The notes: generated by a model not told the origin, from the letters alone. Counted from the first letter of the stretch, positions 40,331 to 48,196 are shown. The stretch is 50,661 nt of DNA from Bacilli bacterium (GCA_900772095.1 CAAGQJ010000025.1:1-50661), one strand, 5' to 3'. Program-made: numbers and translations.

Positions 40331-41113
40331 TTACACCACCATTTCTGTTCCTGTAAGCCTTTCAACAAGTTCTGCTAAATCATCCTTAGTCTCAAACTTG
40401 AATGTGATTTTTCCTTTTGTCACATTCACTGATGAAAACTTAGAAGAAAGAATATCTTTTGCCTGTGCAATATCTTCCTTATCTGGAGCATCTGGATTTT
40501 CTGGTGTTGCTTGTTTTGAAGGCTTATCTTCAGTCTTTTCATCAGGCTTTTCTTCCTCAGGAGATTCCTTCTTATCCTGAATCTCTTTAAGCCATCTGAA
40601 AACAGTACGCTTGCTGATACCGAGTTTGACTGCTATCCAGTCGGCTTTTGCACGACCATCACCGATAGCGTGATTGCCTTCTGCTTCCGCAGTATCGAAG
40701 ATATTATTAAGCTCAATGAATAATTTTTTTCTATCATCCTGAGTCATGTCACGCTGAGCATTATCCTGAATGATCTGAAGCCTTTCTCTCAGTTCATCAG
40801 CAGGACGCTTATATACTATACAGCTTACTTCTGGGTCGAAATCATCATCCTCATCAACAAGCTTCTTCAATGCGAGATATCTTCTGTGTCCTCCGAAAAG
40901 TTCATATGTTCCATCTTCATTCTTATAGACCTTTAGCGGATTTAAGAGACCATCCTTATGGATACTTTCTGCAAGTTCATCGATATCATCAGTTGACAGA
41001 ACGTTCTTGTCATTAGGAATGATGTCATCAATATCAATCTTCAGAATGATCGTCTTGTCAAATTTTTCATTATCAGGAAGAAATGACAAACCTGTTTCTA
41101 ATTCTGTTAGCAT
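40331..41113 (-). CDS. parB: ParB-family partition protein
   Basis: A 260-residue protein with the ParB/Srx N-terminal fold (ILKIDIDDIIPNDKN, LAESIHKDGLLNPLKVYKNE, and the nucleotide box ELFGGHRRYLALKKL at about 68-85), a helix-turn-helix (ADWIAVKLGISKRTVFRWLKEIQ at about 160-182), an acidic Pro-rich linker and a small C-terminal domain. It works with ParA to segregate the element, which argues for a plasmid-like or excised replicating state. parA and parB are separated by a 102-residue gene. Confidence 0.88.
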   Translation of the reverse strand: MLTELETGLSFLPDNEKFDKTIILKIDIDDIIPNDKNVLSTDDIDELAESIHKDGLLNPLKVYKNEDGTYELFGGHRRYLALKKLVDEDDDFDPEVSCIVYKRPADELRERLQIIQDNAQRDMTQDDRKKLFIELNNIFDTAEAEGNHAIGDGRAKADWIAVKLGISKRTVFRWLKEIQDKKESPEEEKPDEKTEDKPSKQATPENPDAPDKEDIAQAKDILSSKFSSVNVTKGKITFKFETKDDLAELVERLTGTEMVV

Positions 41114-41114
41114 C

Positions 41115-41423
41115 TTATCTACCTCTTCTATTCTTTATTACTGGGCGTTCATCAACGCACCTTACCTGTGTATTTACATGCTTTTCAATAGGAAGTTCAA
41201 ATCTATTAGCAGTATCATGAACAACCATTTTATCCATGTCTATGACTCCGTAACCAATATGTTTATTGAATTTGGTAATCTCAACATTCTTATCATTAGG
41301 TGAGATATATCCTGCATACGCTCCTCCAAGGTCAATAGTCAGGTATCCTGTATCATTAAAGGTATGGTGTTTATCAGCCATACCTCTATTCAAAAGTTCT
41401 AGTGCCTTTTCATAATTTGTCAT
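41115..41423 (-). CDS. unknown protein (102 aa) between parA and parB
   Basis: Starts in the parA stop (ATGA overlap) and ends 1 base before parB. The sequence TNYEKALELLNRGMADKHH, then YLTIDLGGAYAGYISPNDKN and ERPVIKNRRGR suggests an N-terminal helix followed by a beta sheet. The tail NRRGR joins it to the Arg-tail set. No family recognised. Confidence 0.65.
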   Translation of the reverse strand: MTNYEKALELLNRGMADKHHTFNDTGYLTIDLGGAYAGYISPNDKNVEITKFNKHIGYGVIDMDKMVVHDTANRFELPIEKHVNTQVRCVDERPVIKNRRGR

Positions 41424-42295
41424 ACTTGCATCTCCTCCAGTTCTTTAACTAACGTTCTGTAGTCTTCTCCGACATTGCTATCATGATTCACAAGGAATTC
41501 CTGTTTCATGGATGTTCTATTAACTACAGCATCCTGATATCCGATAGTAGCCTGATATACTCTGTCTGGGAAAAGATATCTGATTTCCTCAACAAACTTC
41601 TTATAGTCAGGTCTGTTTCCTCTCTGCATCATTGTGATGAGAATCCTGAAATCAATATTTCTTCCATATTCTTCATTGAAGTTATAGATTTCTTTTACTG
41701 TAGATACAAATCCATCAAGTTCATAGATTCCCACCTTAAGAGGAATGAGTATTTCGTCACTTGCATAGAGAGAATTGACAGTAACCAGATTAAATGTAGG
41801 TGCATTGTCGATAATGACAATGTCATAATTATTGTTCTTCAATGGCTTTCTGAGATTTCTCTTGAGTACATTGTAGATTTTAGAACCAAGTGCTCCCCTG
41901 TTCTGTAAATAAGTTACTGTCTGGATAAGTTTTGCCCCTAGTGATGGGATGATGTCCAGATTCTCCACTTTAGTAGAATGAATGCATTCCTGAGGCTCTG
42001 CCGTACCCTGAAGAAGATCGTTGATATCTTTCTTGTTTGTATATGAAAGTAGCATCTTTCTAAGCTCACTGGCTGTCTCATACTGGTCTGTTCTGTCTTC
42101 AACATTGAATTCAGCAAACTTGTTATAGTCAAGCTTGTGATAGTCATCAAAGAAGCATCTTGAAGCATTCCCCTGAGGGTCTGCATCAATCAGCAATACT
42201 TTATAGCCGTCGTTGGCATATCCGACAGCGAGGTTTACACTAGTAGTTGTCTTTCCTACTCCGCCTTTCTGGTTTAATACGCTTATAATTCTCAT
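41420..42295 (-). CDS. parA: ParA-family partition ATPase
   Basis: A 291-residue ATPase. Start at the ATG at 42295 (MRIISVLNQKGGVGKTTTSV) behind AAGGAG; an in-frame upstream ATG at 42337 has no binding site. Deviant Walker A KGGVGKTT at residues 10-17, VLLIDADPQGN (Walker A') and DIVIIDNAPTFNL (Walker B) are all present. No N-terminal HTH, so it is the small ParA type. Operon with the 102-residue gene and parB. Confidence 0.92.
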   Translation of the reverse strand: MRIISVLNQKGGVGKTTTSVNLAVGYANDGYKVLLIDADPQGNASRCFFDDYHKLDYNKFAEFNVEDRTDQYETASELRKMLLSYTNKKDINDLLQGTAEPQECIHSTKVENLDIIPSLGAKLIQTVTYLQNRGALGSKIYNVLKRNLRKPLKNNNYDIVIIDNAPTFNLVTVNSLYASDEILIPLKVGIYELDGFVSTVKEIYNFNEEYGRNIDFRILITMMQRGNRPDYKKFVEEIRYLFPDRVYQATIGYQDAVVNRTSMKQEFLVNHDSNVGEDYRTLVKELEEMQV

Positions 42296-42829
42296 TTTTA
42301 TTTTCTCCTTTACTAAAAGTAAGTTAATTAAGTTCAAACTGCATCAACTGAATGTGTATTCGAGTGGACACTCAGTTCATACAGCTTAAATCGCATAAAA
42401 TAAATATAAAATGCAGTCTCAGAGGGTCGCTACTTCCTCCTTCACCTACGTTGATGTTATTGTCATCATCTCTTCCTTTAAGCAGTAGATCAGTCTGCTC
42501 TTCCACTGTCGTCTTTATCGCAAATCCATTTGAATACGGTTGTTCTTACATGTTCAATTCCAAATCAGATATCCTTCTTCAGGATCTTATGTATTCAAGT
42601 GATTCTTAGCGAGACCGTGTCAGATAGTGACGATGTTTTGTAGACCGCCTTCATTCAGTTTTAAATGATCTATCTTTCCCAGCCAATGGCTGGTGCAGAA
42701 GCTGAAGTATGATTTATTTAGAAGGGAATAAAATATATAAAAACATAATGAACAGAATGGGATTGCTGTGACATTCAGCATTTATTCTTCTATGTCAGTT
42801 TTCAGCTCCTGCATCAACCATCAGCAGGA
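42296..42829. other. 534 bp intergenic region between parA and the Rep-like gene; candidate origin or centromere
   Basis: No credible gene on either strand. Visible structure: an imperfect inverted repeat ACTGAATGTGT/GACACTCAGT around ATTCGAGTG (about 42348-42377) just upstream of the parA start, a CCAGCC-aat-GGCTGG hairpin (42679-42693) and A/T-rich stretches near 42720-42760. parS and an origin of replication are expected near parA/rep genes, but no iteron array or ParB 16-mer could be recognised by eye. Confidence 0.35.
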
Positions 42830-43924
42830 TTATTTTGGTATTTTTAGTATGTGTTCCATTGCGAAAGGAGATTCCCACCAAGGTTTAGTGTATTCTTTGA
42901 ACATCTCACGAAGATATGCAAGCCTTACTCTCACTCCTCTTTCAAGTGAGGACATCTCTAACTTGAATGATTCCTGTCTCTGATAATATCTGAGATTATA
43001 ATCAATACCTGCAATAGTCCCCCTTGTTTCATAGAGATGATGTCTCATTGATTGAATGAAGCCATAATAAAATTCTTTTATCTCTGGAATTTCTTCAGAA
43101 TGGTATTCGTAAAATTCCTTCAACATATACATCTCTTCATTCACTCTTCTGATGAGCTTATTTCTAATTCTCACCTTACCTATTGAGGCTTGAGAGAAGC
43201 CTTTCCTAGCTGTTATGTATGGGAATACTGTAGACACATGTCTACTCAGTCCCAAGTGATCAATCGCCCTTCTAAGAGACTGCTTCATCGATTGGATGAA
43301 AGAGTCAAACTCTTTGAAGAAGAACAATCCAGTATCATGCTCCTCTACATGGAGAATGATTTCCTTCTTGTTTCCATCCTTATCCAGGATGTACTCCCCT
43401 TTCTTGTGACGGAGCACTGCACCTTCACAGTTCTTTGATGCTCTTCTCTTTGCTACTGGGTCCCAATAATAATCATTAGGATATGTCTGATATTTTCTCA
43501 TCTCTTCTTCTAGAGGAAGCCTAGAGAAGATTATCAGTTCACACTGAGAATATGTCTTCTTATGTATTACCTTGAAGCAGTACACAATTCGTTCTGCTAC
43601 ATAACTATCTGTCCAGTCCTTGATGAAACTCTTGATCAGTGTCTTATAGCACTGACCTTTCAGTTCTCCAGGCTGAGGAACAAGCATATAAAGTTTATGG
43701 GCATAGATATTTGTATACGTCTTTTTCGTACCATCTGAAGTCATTCTTTTTTTTGTGTATTTTCTTGAGATCAGATCCTTGTATTCAATCTGCTTCTCAA
43801 TCTTTTCTGCAAAGCCTTCACTTCCTGAAAGCGTCTCTGGATGCTTACAGAATTCAATGACCTCTTCTCTTGTTATAGGAACGTATCTTACATACATTCC
43901 TGTGTTATCCGTAATGCTACTCAA
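42830..43924 (-). CDS. possible replication or DNA-processing protein, family not recognised
   Basis: A 364-residue basic protein if the TTG at 43924 is the start: GGAGG lies 8 bases before it, while the in-frame GTG at 43942 has no site. Sequence YVRYVPITREEVIEFCKHPE, YAHKLYMLVPQPGELKGQ, ERIVYCFKVIHKKTYSQCELIIFSR and DTGLFFFKEFDSFIQSMKQSL is rich in Tyr, Lys and Arg, with no membrane segment, Walker motif or clear HUH. Being the first gene of the leftward block, next to parA, parB and a long non-coding region, suggests a replication initiator. This is inference from position. Confidence 0.5.
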   Translation of the reverse strand: MSSITDNTGMYVRYVPITREEVIEFCKHPETLSGSEGFAEKIEKQIEYKDLISRKYTKKRMTSDGTKKTYTNIYAHKLYMLVPQPGELKGQCYKTLIKSFIKDWTDSYVAERIVYCFKVIHKKTYSQCELIIFSRLPLEEEMRKYQTYPNDYYWDPVAKRRASKNCEGAVLRHKKGEYILDKDGNKKEIILHVEEHDTGLFFFKEFDSFIQSMKQSLRRAIDHLGLSRHVSTVFPYITARKGFSQASIGKVRIRNKLIRRVNEEMYMLKEFYEYHSEEIPEIKEFYYGFIQSMRHHLYETRGTIAGIDYNLRYYQRQESFKLEMSSLERGVRVRLAYLREMFKEYTKPWWESPFAMEHILKIPK

Positions 43925-43952
43925 GTTCTTCACCTCCCTCACGTATTACATT

Positions 43953-43993
43953 GAGAAGAAAGCTACGCTTTCTTCTTATTTTTTTTTTTTTTT
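43953..43993 (+). terminator. strong + strand intrinsic terminator with T15
   Basis: GAAGAAAGC-tac-GCTTTCTTC followed by TTA and 15 T. No + strand gene precedes it; on the - strand the same hairpin lies in the leader of the gene starting at 43924. Confidence 0.7.
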
Positions 43994-44029
43994 GATTTCG
44001 ACTGCATTTCTGACGGTCACAGCCATCAA

Positions 44030-44056
44030 AAAAAGCAGACATTTCTGCCTGCTTTA
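44030..44056 (-). terminator. - strand terminator at the element border
   Basis: On the - strand AGCAG...CTGCT is followed by TTTTTTT; it would stop transcripts reading from deoC into the element. Confidence 0.45.
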
Positions 44057-44100
44057 TTATGGGTTCGCCGTTTTCTACAGAGGTCCACCATTTAGAACTT

Positions 44101-44128
44101 AACAGACACATTTGTGTCTGTTTTTTTT
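44101..44128 (+). terminator. + strand intrinsic terminator
   Basis: AACAGACACA-tt-TGTGTCTGTT is a 10 bp perfect stem ending in a T8 run. Confidence 0.75.
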
Positions 44129-44143
44129 ATTTCATTGCGTAAA

Positions 44144-44181
44144 AAAGAACCATAGTCCTATATAAAGGATTATGGTTCTTT
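44144..44181 (-). terminator. terminator of deoC
   Basis: On the - strand AAAGAACCATAATCC pairs with GGACTATGGTTCTTT and is followed by TTTACG; it starts 5 bases after the deoC stop. Confidence 0.8.
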
Positions 44182-44185
44182 ACTT

Positions 44186-44854
44186 TTAGTAACCTGCGCC
44201 AGTGTCTGTATTCTTCACGATTTTTACAAGACGGCTTGTACCAAGTCTGTCAGCACCTAGTTCGATGAACTTTTCAGCATCATCAAATGAACTAATACCA
44301 CCTGCTGCTTTTACTTTAACTCCTTCACCTACATGATCATGCATTAACTTTACATCATCAAATGTAGCGCCAGCAGTTGAGAATCCAGTTGATGTCTTAA
44401 TGTATTCTGCACCTGCATTTGTGACTAATTCACACATCTTGATCTTTTCTTCTTCTGTAAGAAGACATGTTTCAATAATAACCTTTAAGATTTTACCATC
44501 ACATGCTTCATGAATCTGACGGATTTCATCTTCTACTTCTTCATATCTCTTATCTTTTAAGAATCCGATATTAATAACCATATCAATTTCAGATGCACCA
44601 TTCTCAATAGCATCCTTTGTTTCAAATACTTTTACTGCAGTTGTACTGTATCCATTTGGGAATCCAATAACTGTACAGATAGGAAGTTTACCCTCCACAT
44701 ATTCTGCTGCCTGTTTAACATAAGCAGCTGGAATACATGCAGATGCTGTACCATATTTGATTCCATCATCTAGGATTACCTTAATGTCTTCCCAAGTGGC
44801 ACTCTGAGCCAATAAAGTGTGGTCTACTTTTTTTAAAATATCATTTGTATTCAT
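44186..44854 (-). CDS. deoC: deoxyribose-phosphate aldolase
   Basis: A 222-residue class I aldolase that splits 2-deoxyribose 5-phosphate to acetaldehyde and glyceraldehyde 3-phosphate in deoxynucleoside catabolism. Start at the ATG at 44854 (MNTNDILKKVDHTLL); an upstream GTG in frame is inside the leader. Schiff-base Lys at about residue 153 in YIKTSTGFSTAGAT, second Lys in VKVKAAGGIS (about 182), and DHTLL at the N terminus are as in the family. It has its own promoter and terminator; it is a housekeeping chromosomal gene and marks the right side of the conjugative element. Confidence 0.96.
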   Translation of the reverse strand: MNTNDILKKVDHTLLAQSATWEDIKVILDDGIKYGTASACIPAAYVKQAAEYVEGKLPICTVIGFPNGYSTTAVKVFETKDAIENGASEIDMVINIGFLKDKRYEEVEDEIRQIHEACDGKILKVIIETCLLTEEEKIKMCELVTNAGAEYIKTSTGFSTAGATFDDVKLMHDHVGEGVKVKAAGGISSFDDAEKFIELGADRLGTSRLVKIVKNTDTGAGY

Positions 44855-44882
44855 TTTATTTTTACCTCTCTTCACAGTTTCT

Positions 44883-44911
44883 ATTATAACAGTTTATCTC
44901 AAATAAAGTAA
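44883..44911 (-). promoter_or_regulatory. deoC promoter
   Basis: - strand TATAAT (44888-44883) and TTACTT (44911-44906) with a 17-base spacer, about 30 bases upstream of the deoC start. Confidence 0.65.
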
Positions 44912-44917
44912 CCAATT

Positions 44918-44931
44918 GTGTTCTCTGGCAT
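44918..44931. repeat. 14 bp direct repeat, left copy
   Basis: GTGTTCTCTGGCAT, identical to 46177-46190 in the same orientation; the pair encloses a frameshifted gene and a lipoprotein gene of foreign type. It begins 7 bases beyond the deoC promoter. Confidence 0.75.
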
Positions 44932-45039
44932 CTTAATTCCAAGTTTTTTGTAGTTATTGCACCTATAATCGTAAATGTATCAGGTGCTTCTAGTTTCCTT
45001 TTTCTTGATAAAAAGAATAAGTTAAGTTCAAATTATAGT

Positions 45040-45284
45040 TTACCTCGTTAATGCAAGCCGGAGAAAGGTGGCAGATTCCTCGTTAGTCATGCCCTTTGCT
45101 TCTGGCACAATACTTTCAAAGACTGCGTCCCGGACGATAAGGCGGTGGCTGCGCGTTCTGCGTTCCTCTTTGAATAGCTTCTGACGCAACATTTTTTCCT
45201 GATTTTCAAACTGCCGGATTTTCTTCTTCCCCCCTCAATCTCGGCTTGCAGCTCCTCGCGGGTTTTCTCTCTTGGCTTTGTCAT
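45040..45284 (-). pseudogene. DUF3847-like mobile-element gene, frameshifted
   Basis: AAAGGAG and ATG (45284) begin MTKPREKTREELQAEIEGG; after a C6/G6 run (45229-45234) the other frame continues KKKIRQFENQEKMLRQKLF, then HRLIVRDAVFESIVPEAKG and LALTR with a stop at 45040. Both halves match the small DUF3847 protein that accompanies relaxase genes in clostridial mobilisable elements (family recalled, not searched). The open frame before the break reads on out of phase to 45087. It is richer in G+C than its surroundings and has no relaxase beside it, so it is a remnant. Confidence 0.7.
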
Positions 45285-45315
45285 GGGTGGTCGCTCCTTT
45301 CTGCTCATAGGCATA

Positions 45316-45347
45316 GAAAAAGGACAATCGATTTTTTCGACTGTCCT
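45316..45347 (-). terminator. terminator of the lipoprotein gene
   Basis: On the - strand AGGACAG-TCGA...TCGA-TTGTCCT is followed by TTTTTC. Confidence 0.7.
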
Positions 45348-45375
45348 CTCGGATTGGTTATGTAATTGTAAAATG

Positions 45376-46056
45376 TTATTTTTCATTAAACTTTTGAATA
45401 TCTCCGTAATCTTTAAGCTCACTATTTTCAAAAGCTTGTTGTAAATTATCGCTATCCAAAAACAACACATTTCCACTTGAGGTCAAGGGCAACAAACAAG
45501 AATCAGCTTTCAGTATTTCTGCCGGATTGTCTATTAGCATAACCAGAGGATTTTTTGCTTCTATCGGCTTCGCTGATCCAAGAGTTACATTTACAGGAAA
45601 TGCAAGCAAACCGCCACCTTCGTATTCGTATAACCCTGTTCCTTCTGGCAATACACTTCCGTCGTTTGTCAATATCGGCATTTGACTGTCTAAAAACTCT
45701 TGCATACTTTTTGATAAGCTGCTATATTCTATGGGCTTTAATTTGCCAGAATCGCCAAAGTTTTCAATCCATTTGGGATTTGTAAACACCAAATGGTCAT
45801 AATCTCCCAGCTCGGCAGAAAGTTCAATAGCGCTATCTACTACATAGGAGAGGAGCAAATTGTCCTCTTGGTCAGATAGCAAATTGCTTCCAGCAGTTAT
45901 CAGTTCTTTATCTTCGCATACTGTATCTATGTCATTATATTCTATAAAGCTAATTCCGGTCATGTCATATTCGGAAAGCTTATTTATATTTCCGCACCCG
46001 GTTAAACTAATCACAAGTGCTAATACAGACATGATTATAATGTTGTTATGTTTCAT
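45376..46056 (-). CDS. lipoprotein of unknown function
   Basis: A 226-residue protein. The ATG at 46056 (MKHNNIIIMSVLALVISLTG) follows GGAGGAATCT; an upstream in-frame ATG at 46068 is part of that site. A lipobox LTGC places the lipidated Cys at residue 21. The mature part is acidic, about 205 residues, with ELGDYDHLVFTNPKWIENFG and GTGLYEYEGGGLLAFPVNV; lipoproteins of this kind occur as immunity or resistance partners near peptide-export genes, but no such genes remain here. It lies inside the decayed second mobile element and looks like its only intact gene. Confidence 0.75.
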   Translation of the reverse strand: MKHNNIIIMSVLALVISLTGCGNINKLSEYDMTGISFIEYNDIDTVCEDKELITAGSNLLSDQEDNLLLSYVVDSAIELSAELGDYDHLVFTNPKWIENFGDSGKLKPIEYSSLSKSMQEFLDSQMPILTNDGSVLPEGTGLYEYEGGGLLAFPVNVTLGSAKPIEAKNPLVMLIDNPAEILKADSCLLPLTSSGNVLFLDSDNLQQAFENSELKDYGDIQKFNEK

Positions 46057-46127
46057 AGATTCCTCCATTTTCTGTTTGTTGCCCAGTTATAAAATAAATA
46101 TAACACAAACTTATGAACAAATCCACA

Positions 46128-46177
46128 TCATTTCAGCCTGTCGGCAGCATCGTCATTTCAGCCTGTCGGCAGCATCG
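46128..46177. repeat. 25 bp perfect tandem duplication
   Basis: Two identical 25-base units (46128-46152, 46153-46177), each with GCCTGTCGGCAGCATCG; GCCTGTCGGCA occurs a third time at about 46202. Probably slipped-strand duplication at the end of the decayed gene next to it. Confidence 0.8.
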
Positions 46178-46190
46178 TGTTCTCTGGCAT
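46177..46190. repeat. 14 bp direct repeat, right copy
   Basis: GTGTTCTCTGGCAT, identical to 44918-44931. The first G is shared with the tandem repeat end. Confidence 0.75.
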
Positions 46191-46194
46191 ACTC

Positions 46195-46442
46195 TCACGC
46201 CGCCTGTCGGCATTCTTCACTGTATGGGGCGGTCAGATGGAAAGAGAAACCGTCAAGATATAACTGGGCATATTCTAATGGCTCATCAATGGCAAGTGCG
46301 TTTAATGTGCACAATCCGATCCGGGAGTGGTCTTTAAGTTCTTCTCAGCTTCCTAACAGTCAATGCGAAGCGTATAACCAGCAGAAGTATAAACATCAAT
46401 GCTATTCCTGTGTGGATTGTATTCTGCAAATATTTTTATCAT
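46195..46442 (-). pseudogene. DUF6061-like mobile-element gene with stop codon and frameshift
   Basis: ATAAGGAG precedes an ATG at 46442; MIKIFAEYNPHRNSIDVYTS then AGYTLRIDC runs into TAG (46353-46355). After that the same frame reads about EAEKNLKTTPGSDCAH to a TAA, and a shifted frame reads ALAIDEPLEYAQLYLDG to a TGA at 46195. This order is that of a short conserved protein (DUF6061-like) of clostridial mobile elements, recalled from memory. Nonsense mutation plus frameshift show it is dead. Confidence 0.65.
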
Positions 46443-46741
46443 CGTATCTAATCTCCTTATCATTCGATCAATCATTCGTTATAAACATCAGAAGCATTTC
46501 AATCAGTTCACCAAGTCACTTTTATTTTGTGTTATACTGTTTTATAGATTTTTCTTGCCCTTGTATTTGCCCTTATGAGAGTTCGTAAACACTGACGGGA
46601 CGATATAACACAAGGGAAATAATAAGGGAAAGCTAACCTGTGATAAACTTAGTGTTTTCAAGGGTTTGAGAGGTATTTGATAATAAAATATAACAATTAT
46701 TAAATTACTTGGAATAGATGAAATCTCAATTCAAGTTTTCT
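46443..46741. other. non-coding remnant between pseudogene and chromosomal promoter
   Basis: About 300 bases without a plausible gene on either strand. It contains CCCTTGTATTTGCCCTTATG and, 40 bases on, the nearly complementary CAAGGGAAATAATAAGGG, plus A/T-rich sequence. It is probably the end of the decayed element and its old junction; no integrase or clear attachment repeat was seen. Confidence 0.4.
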
Positions 46742-46770
46742 TTGTTTCTATATTCCTATAATGCTATAAT
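46742..46770 (+). promoter_or_regulatory. promoter of the CmpB-type membrane protein gene
   Basis: TTGTTT (46742-46747), 17-base spacer, TATAAT (46765-46770), then GAGGAGG before the ATG at 46800. Confidence 0.7.
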
Positions 46771-46799
46771 GGGTGAAAGGTGAACGAGGAGGTTAAGAT

Positions 46800-47540
46800 A
46801 TGTTAGATGCATTTGCGAATAACTGGACAATACTTGTTATTTCCTTCTTTATCTATAGTTTCTGTGGGTGGATCTGGGAATCACTTATTTGCCCTATCGC
46901 CACAGGTCATAAGATACATAACAGTGGTTTCTTAACTGGACCTTGCATTCCTATTTATGGATCAGGTGCAATTGTTGTATGTGCTTTATTTCCTGTTTCT
47001 AAAGATTGGTCTCTTATCTTTATAGAAGGAGCGATTGTTGCATGCTTTATAGAATATCTCACATCTTATTTCATGGAAAAGATGTTCCATGCAAGATGGT
47101 GGGATTATTCTCAAATGAGATTTAATTTGAATGGTCGTATCTGCTTAGAAGGCTTCTTTATTTTTGGTTTCTTTTCTGTCACTGCAGTAAAGAATGTACA
47201 GCCACATCTCACTCATATGCTTATTCAATATGATTATATTCCAATGGTTATTGCTTCTACTGTGTGTATCACACTATTCACAAGCGACTTAATTACTACA
47301 TTTGTTGAAGCCACTCATCTTGCGAAAAAGCTTGAGACAGTCTCTCAGGATCTTAAGAAGTTTGCAGATGAACTAGAACTAGATATTCATAATGATATTA
47401 CAACTGATGATATCTTTAAGATTGGACGTCAATTAAAGGATAGTCACCGTGAACATCTTATTAAGAAATATTCACATCGTCGTTTAGTCAAGGCATTCCC
47501 TGATATCTTAAACAAATACCACGCAAAAACTCAGAAATAA
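46800..47540 (+). CDS. putative ABC transporter permease, CmpB type (PF06541-like)
   Basis: A 246-residue membrane protein. FIYSFCGWIWESLICPIATG, HNSGFLTGPCIPIYGSGAI, EYLTSYFMEKMFHARWWDYS and LNGRICLEGFFIFGFFS are the signature blocks of the family named as 'putative ABC transporter permease' (CmpB); about five membrane helices (14-30, 45-66, 72-92, 120-140, 150-175) precede a ~70-residue charged cytoplasmic tail. No ATPase partner is adjacent and the transported substrate is unknown. Chromosomal, with own promoter and terminator. Confidence 0.85.
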   Translation: MLDAFANNWTILVISFFIYSFCGWIWESLICPIATGHKIHNSGFLTGPCIPIYGSGAIVVCALFPVSKDWSLIFIEGAIVACFIEYLTSYFMEKMFHARWWDYSQMRFNLNGRICLEGFFIFGFFSVTAVKNVQPHLTHMLIQYDYIPMVIASTVCITLFTSDLITTFVEATHLAKKLETVSQDLKKFADELELDIHNDITTDDIFKIGRQLKDSHREHLIKKYSHRRLVKAFPDILNKYHAKTQK

Positions 47541-47557
47541 TGCATCTGAGTTTTTTT
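47525..47557 (+). terminator. intrinsic terminator
   Basis: AAAACTCAG and CTGAGTTTT pair around the gene's stop codon and end in T7. Confidence 0.8.
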
Positions 47558-47599
47558 CTTTTGTGTAAACGGTTATAATAAACAAGAGGAGGTATGACC

Positions 47600-48196
47600 A
47601 TGGAAAAGAATGCATTATTTAAACTCAGTTATGGTTTGTATGTATTAGGTGTAAATGATGGTAATAAGCCTAATGGCTGTATTATTAATACAGCTGTTCA
47701 GCTCACAAGTAATCCTTATCGTATTGCAGTGACTGTGAATAAGGCGAATTACACTCATGATGTATTGATGAAGTCAAAGAATATGACTTTATCTGTGCTT
47801 GATATCACATGCCCTTTTGATATCTTTAAACGATTTGGTTTCCAAAGTGGTAAAGAAGTTAATAAGTTTGATGGTTTTGATATGTATGATTTGAAAGACT
47901 CATTACCTTACTTAACACAATATGCAAATGCATATATGAAAGGTCATGTTATAGAAACATTGGATGAATTAACACATACAATGTTTATTGTAGAACTTGA
48001 TGATGCTGTTATCTTAAATGACCATGATTCTATGACATATGACTATTATTTCAAGAATGTAAAACCAAAACCAGAAAAGAAGAAAAAAGGATGGGTATGT
48101 AAGATTTGTGGATGGGTCTATGAAGGTGATGAATTACCTGAGGATTTAATCTGTCCTATTTGTAAACATCCGGCATCTGATTTTGAGCCACTTTAA
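47600..48196 (+). CDS. flavin reductase-like protein fused to rubredoxin
   Basis: A 198-residue protein. Start at the ATG at 47600 (MEKNALFKLSYGLYVLG), 7 bases after GAGGAGG; an ATG at 47594 is too close. Residues 1-150 are a flavin-reductase/FMN-binding domain (NGCIINTAVQLTSNPYRIAV, MTLSVLD), residues ~162-198 a rubredoxin with WVCKICGWVYEG and ICPICKHPA (two CxxC). This is the layout of the high-molecular-weight rubredoxin (Hrb) that passes electrons from NAD(P)H to flavodiiron protein. The flavodiiron gene follows 15 bases on, so the pair probably detoxifies O2 or NO. Confidence 0.9.
   Translation: MEKNALFKLSYGLYVLGVNDGNKPNGCIINTAVQLTSNPYRIAVTVNKANYTHDVLMKSKNMTLSVLDITCPFDIFKRFGFQSGKEVNKFDGFDMYDLKDSLPYLTQYANAYMKGHVIETLDELTHTMFIVELDDAVILNDHDSMTYDYYFKNVKPKPEKKKKGWVCKICGWVYEGDELPEDLICPICKHPASDFEPL

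Noticed and set aside
42352..42609. 85-aa + strand open frame in the parA-Rep gap
   Set aside because: No ribosome binding site, low-complexity Ser/Leu composition, opposite to the block's direction.
42480..42670. - strand stretch reading IEHVRTTVFKWICDKDDSGRA with several in-frame TGA codons
   Set aside because: Looked like a decayed helix-turn-helix gene or TGA recoding, but there is no start, the frame is short and other genes here use TGA as stop; too weak to list.
46113..46588. 74-aa and 242-aa + strand open frames near the tandem repeat
   Set aside because: They read through the pseudogene and repeat on the opposite strand, without ribosome binding site or family resemblance.
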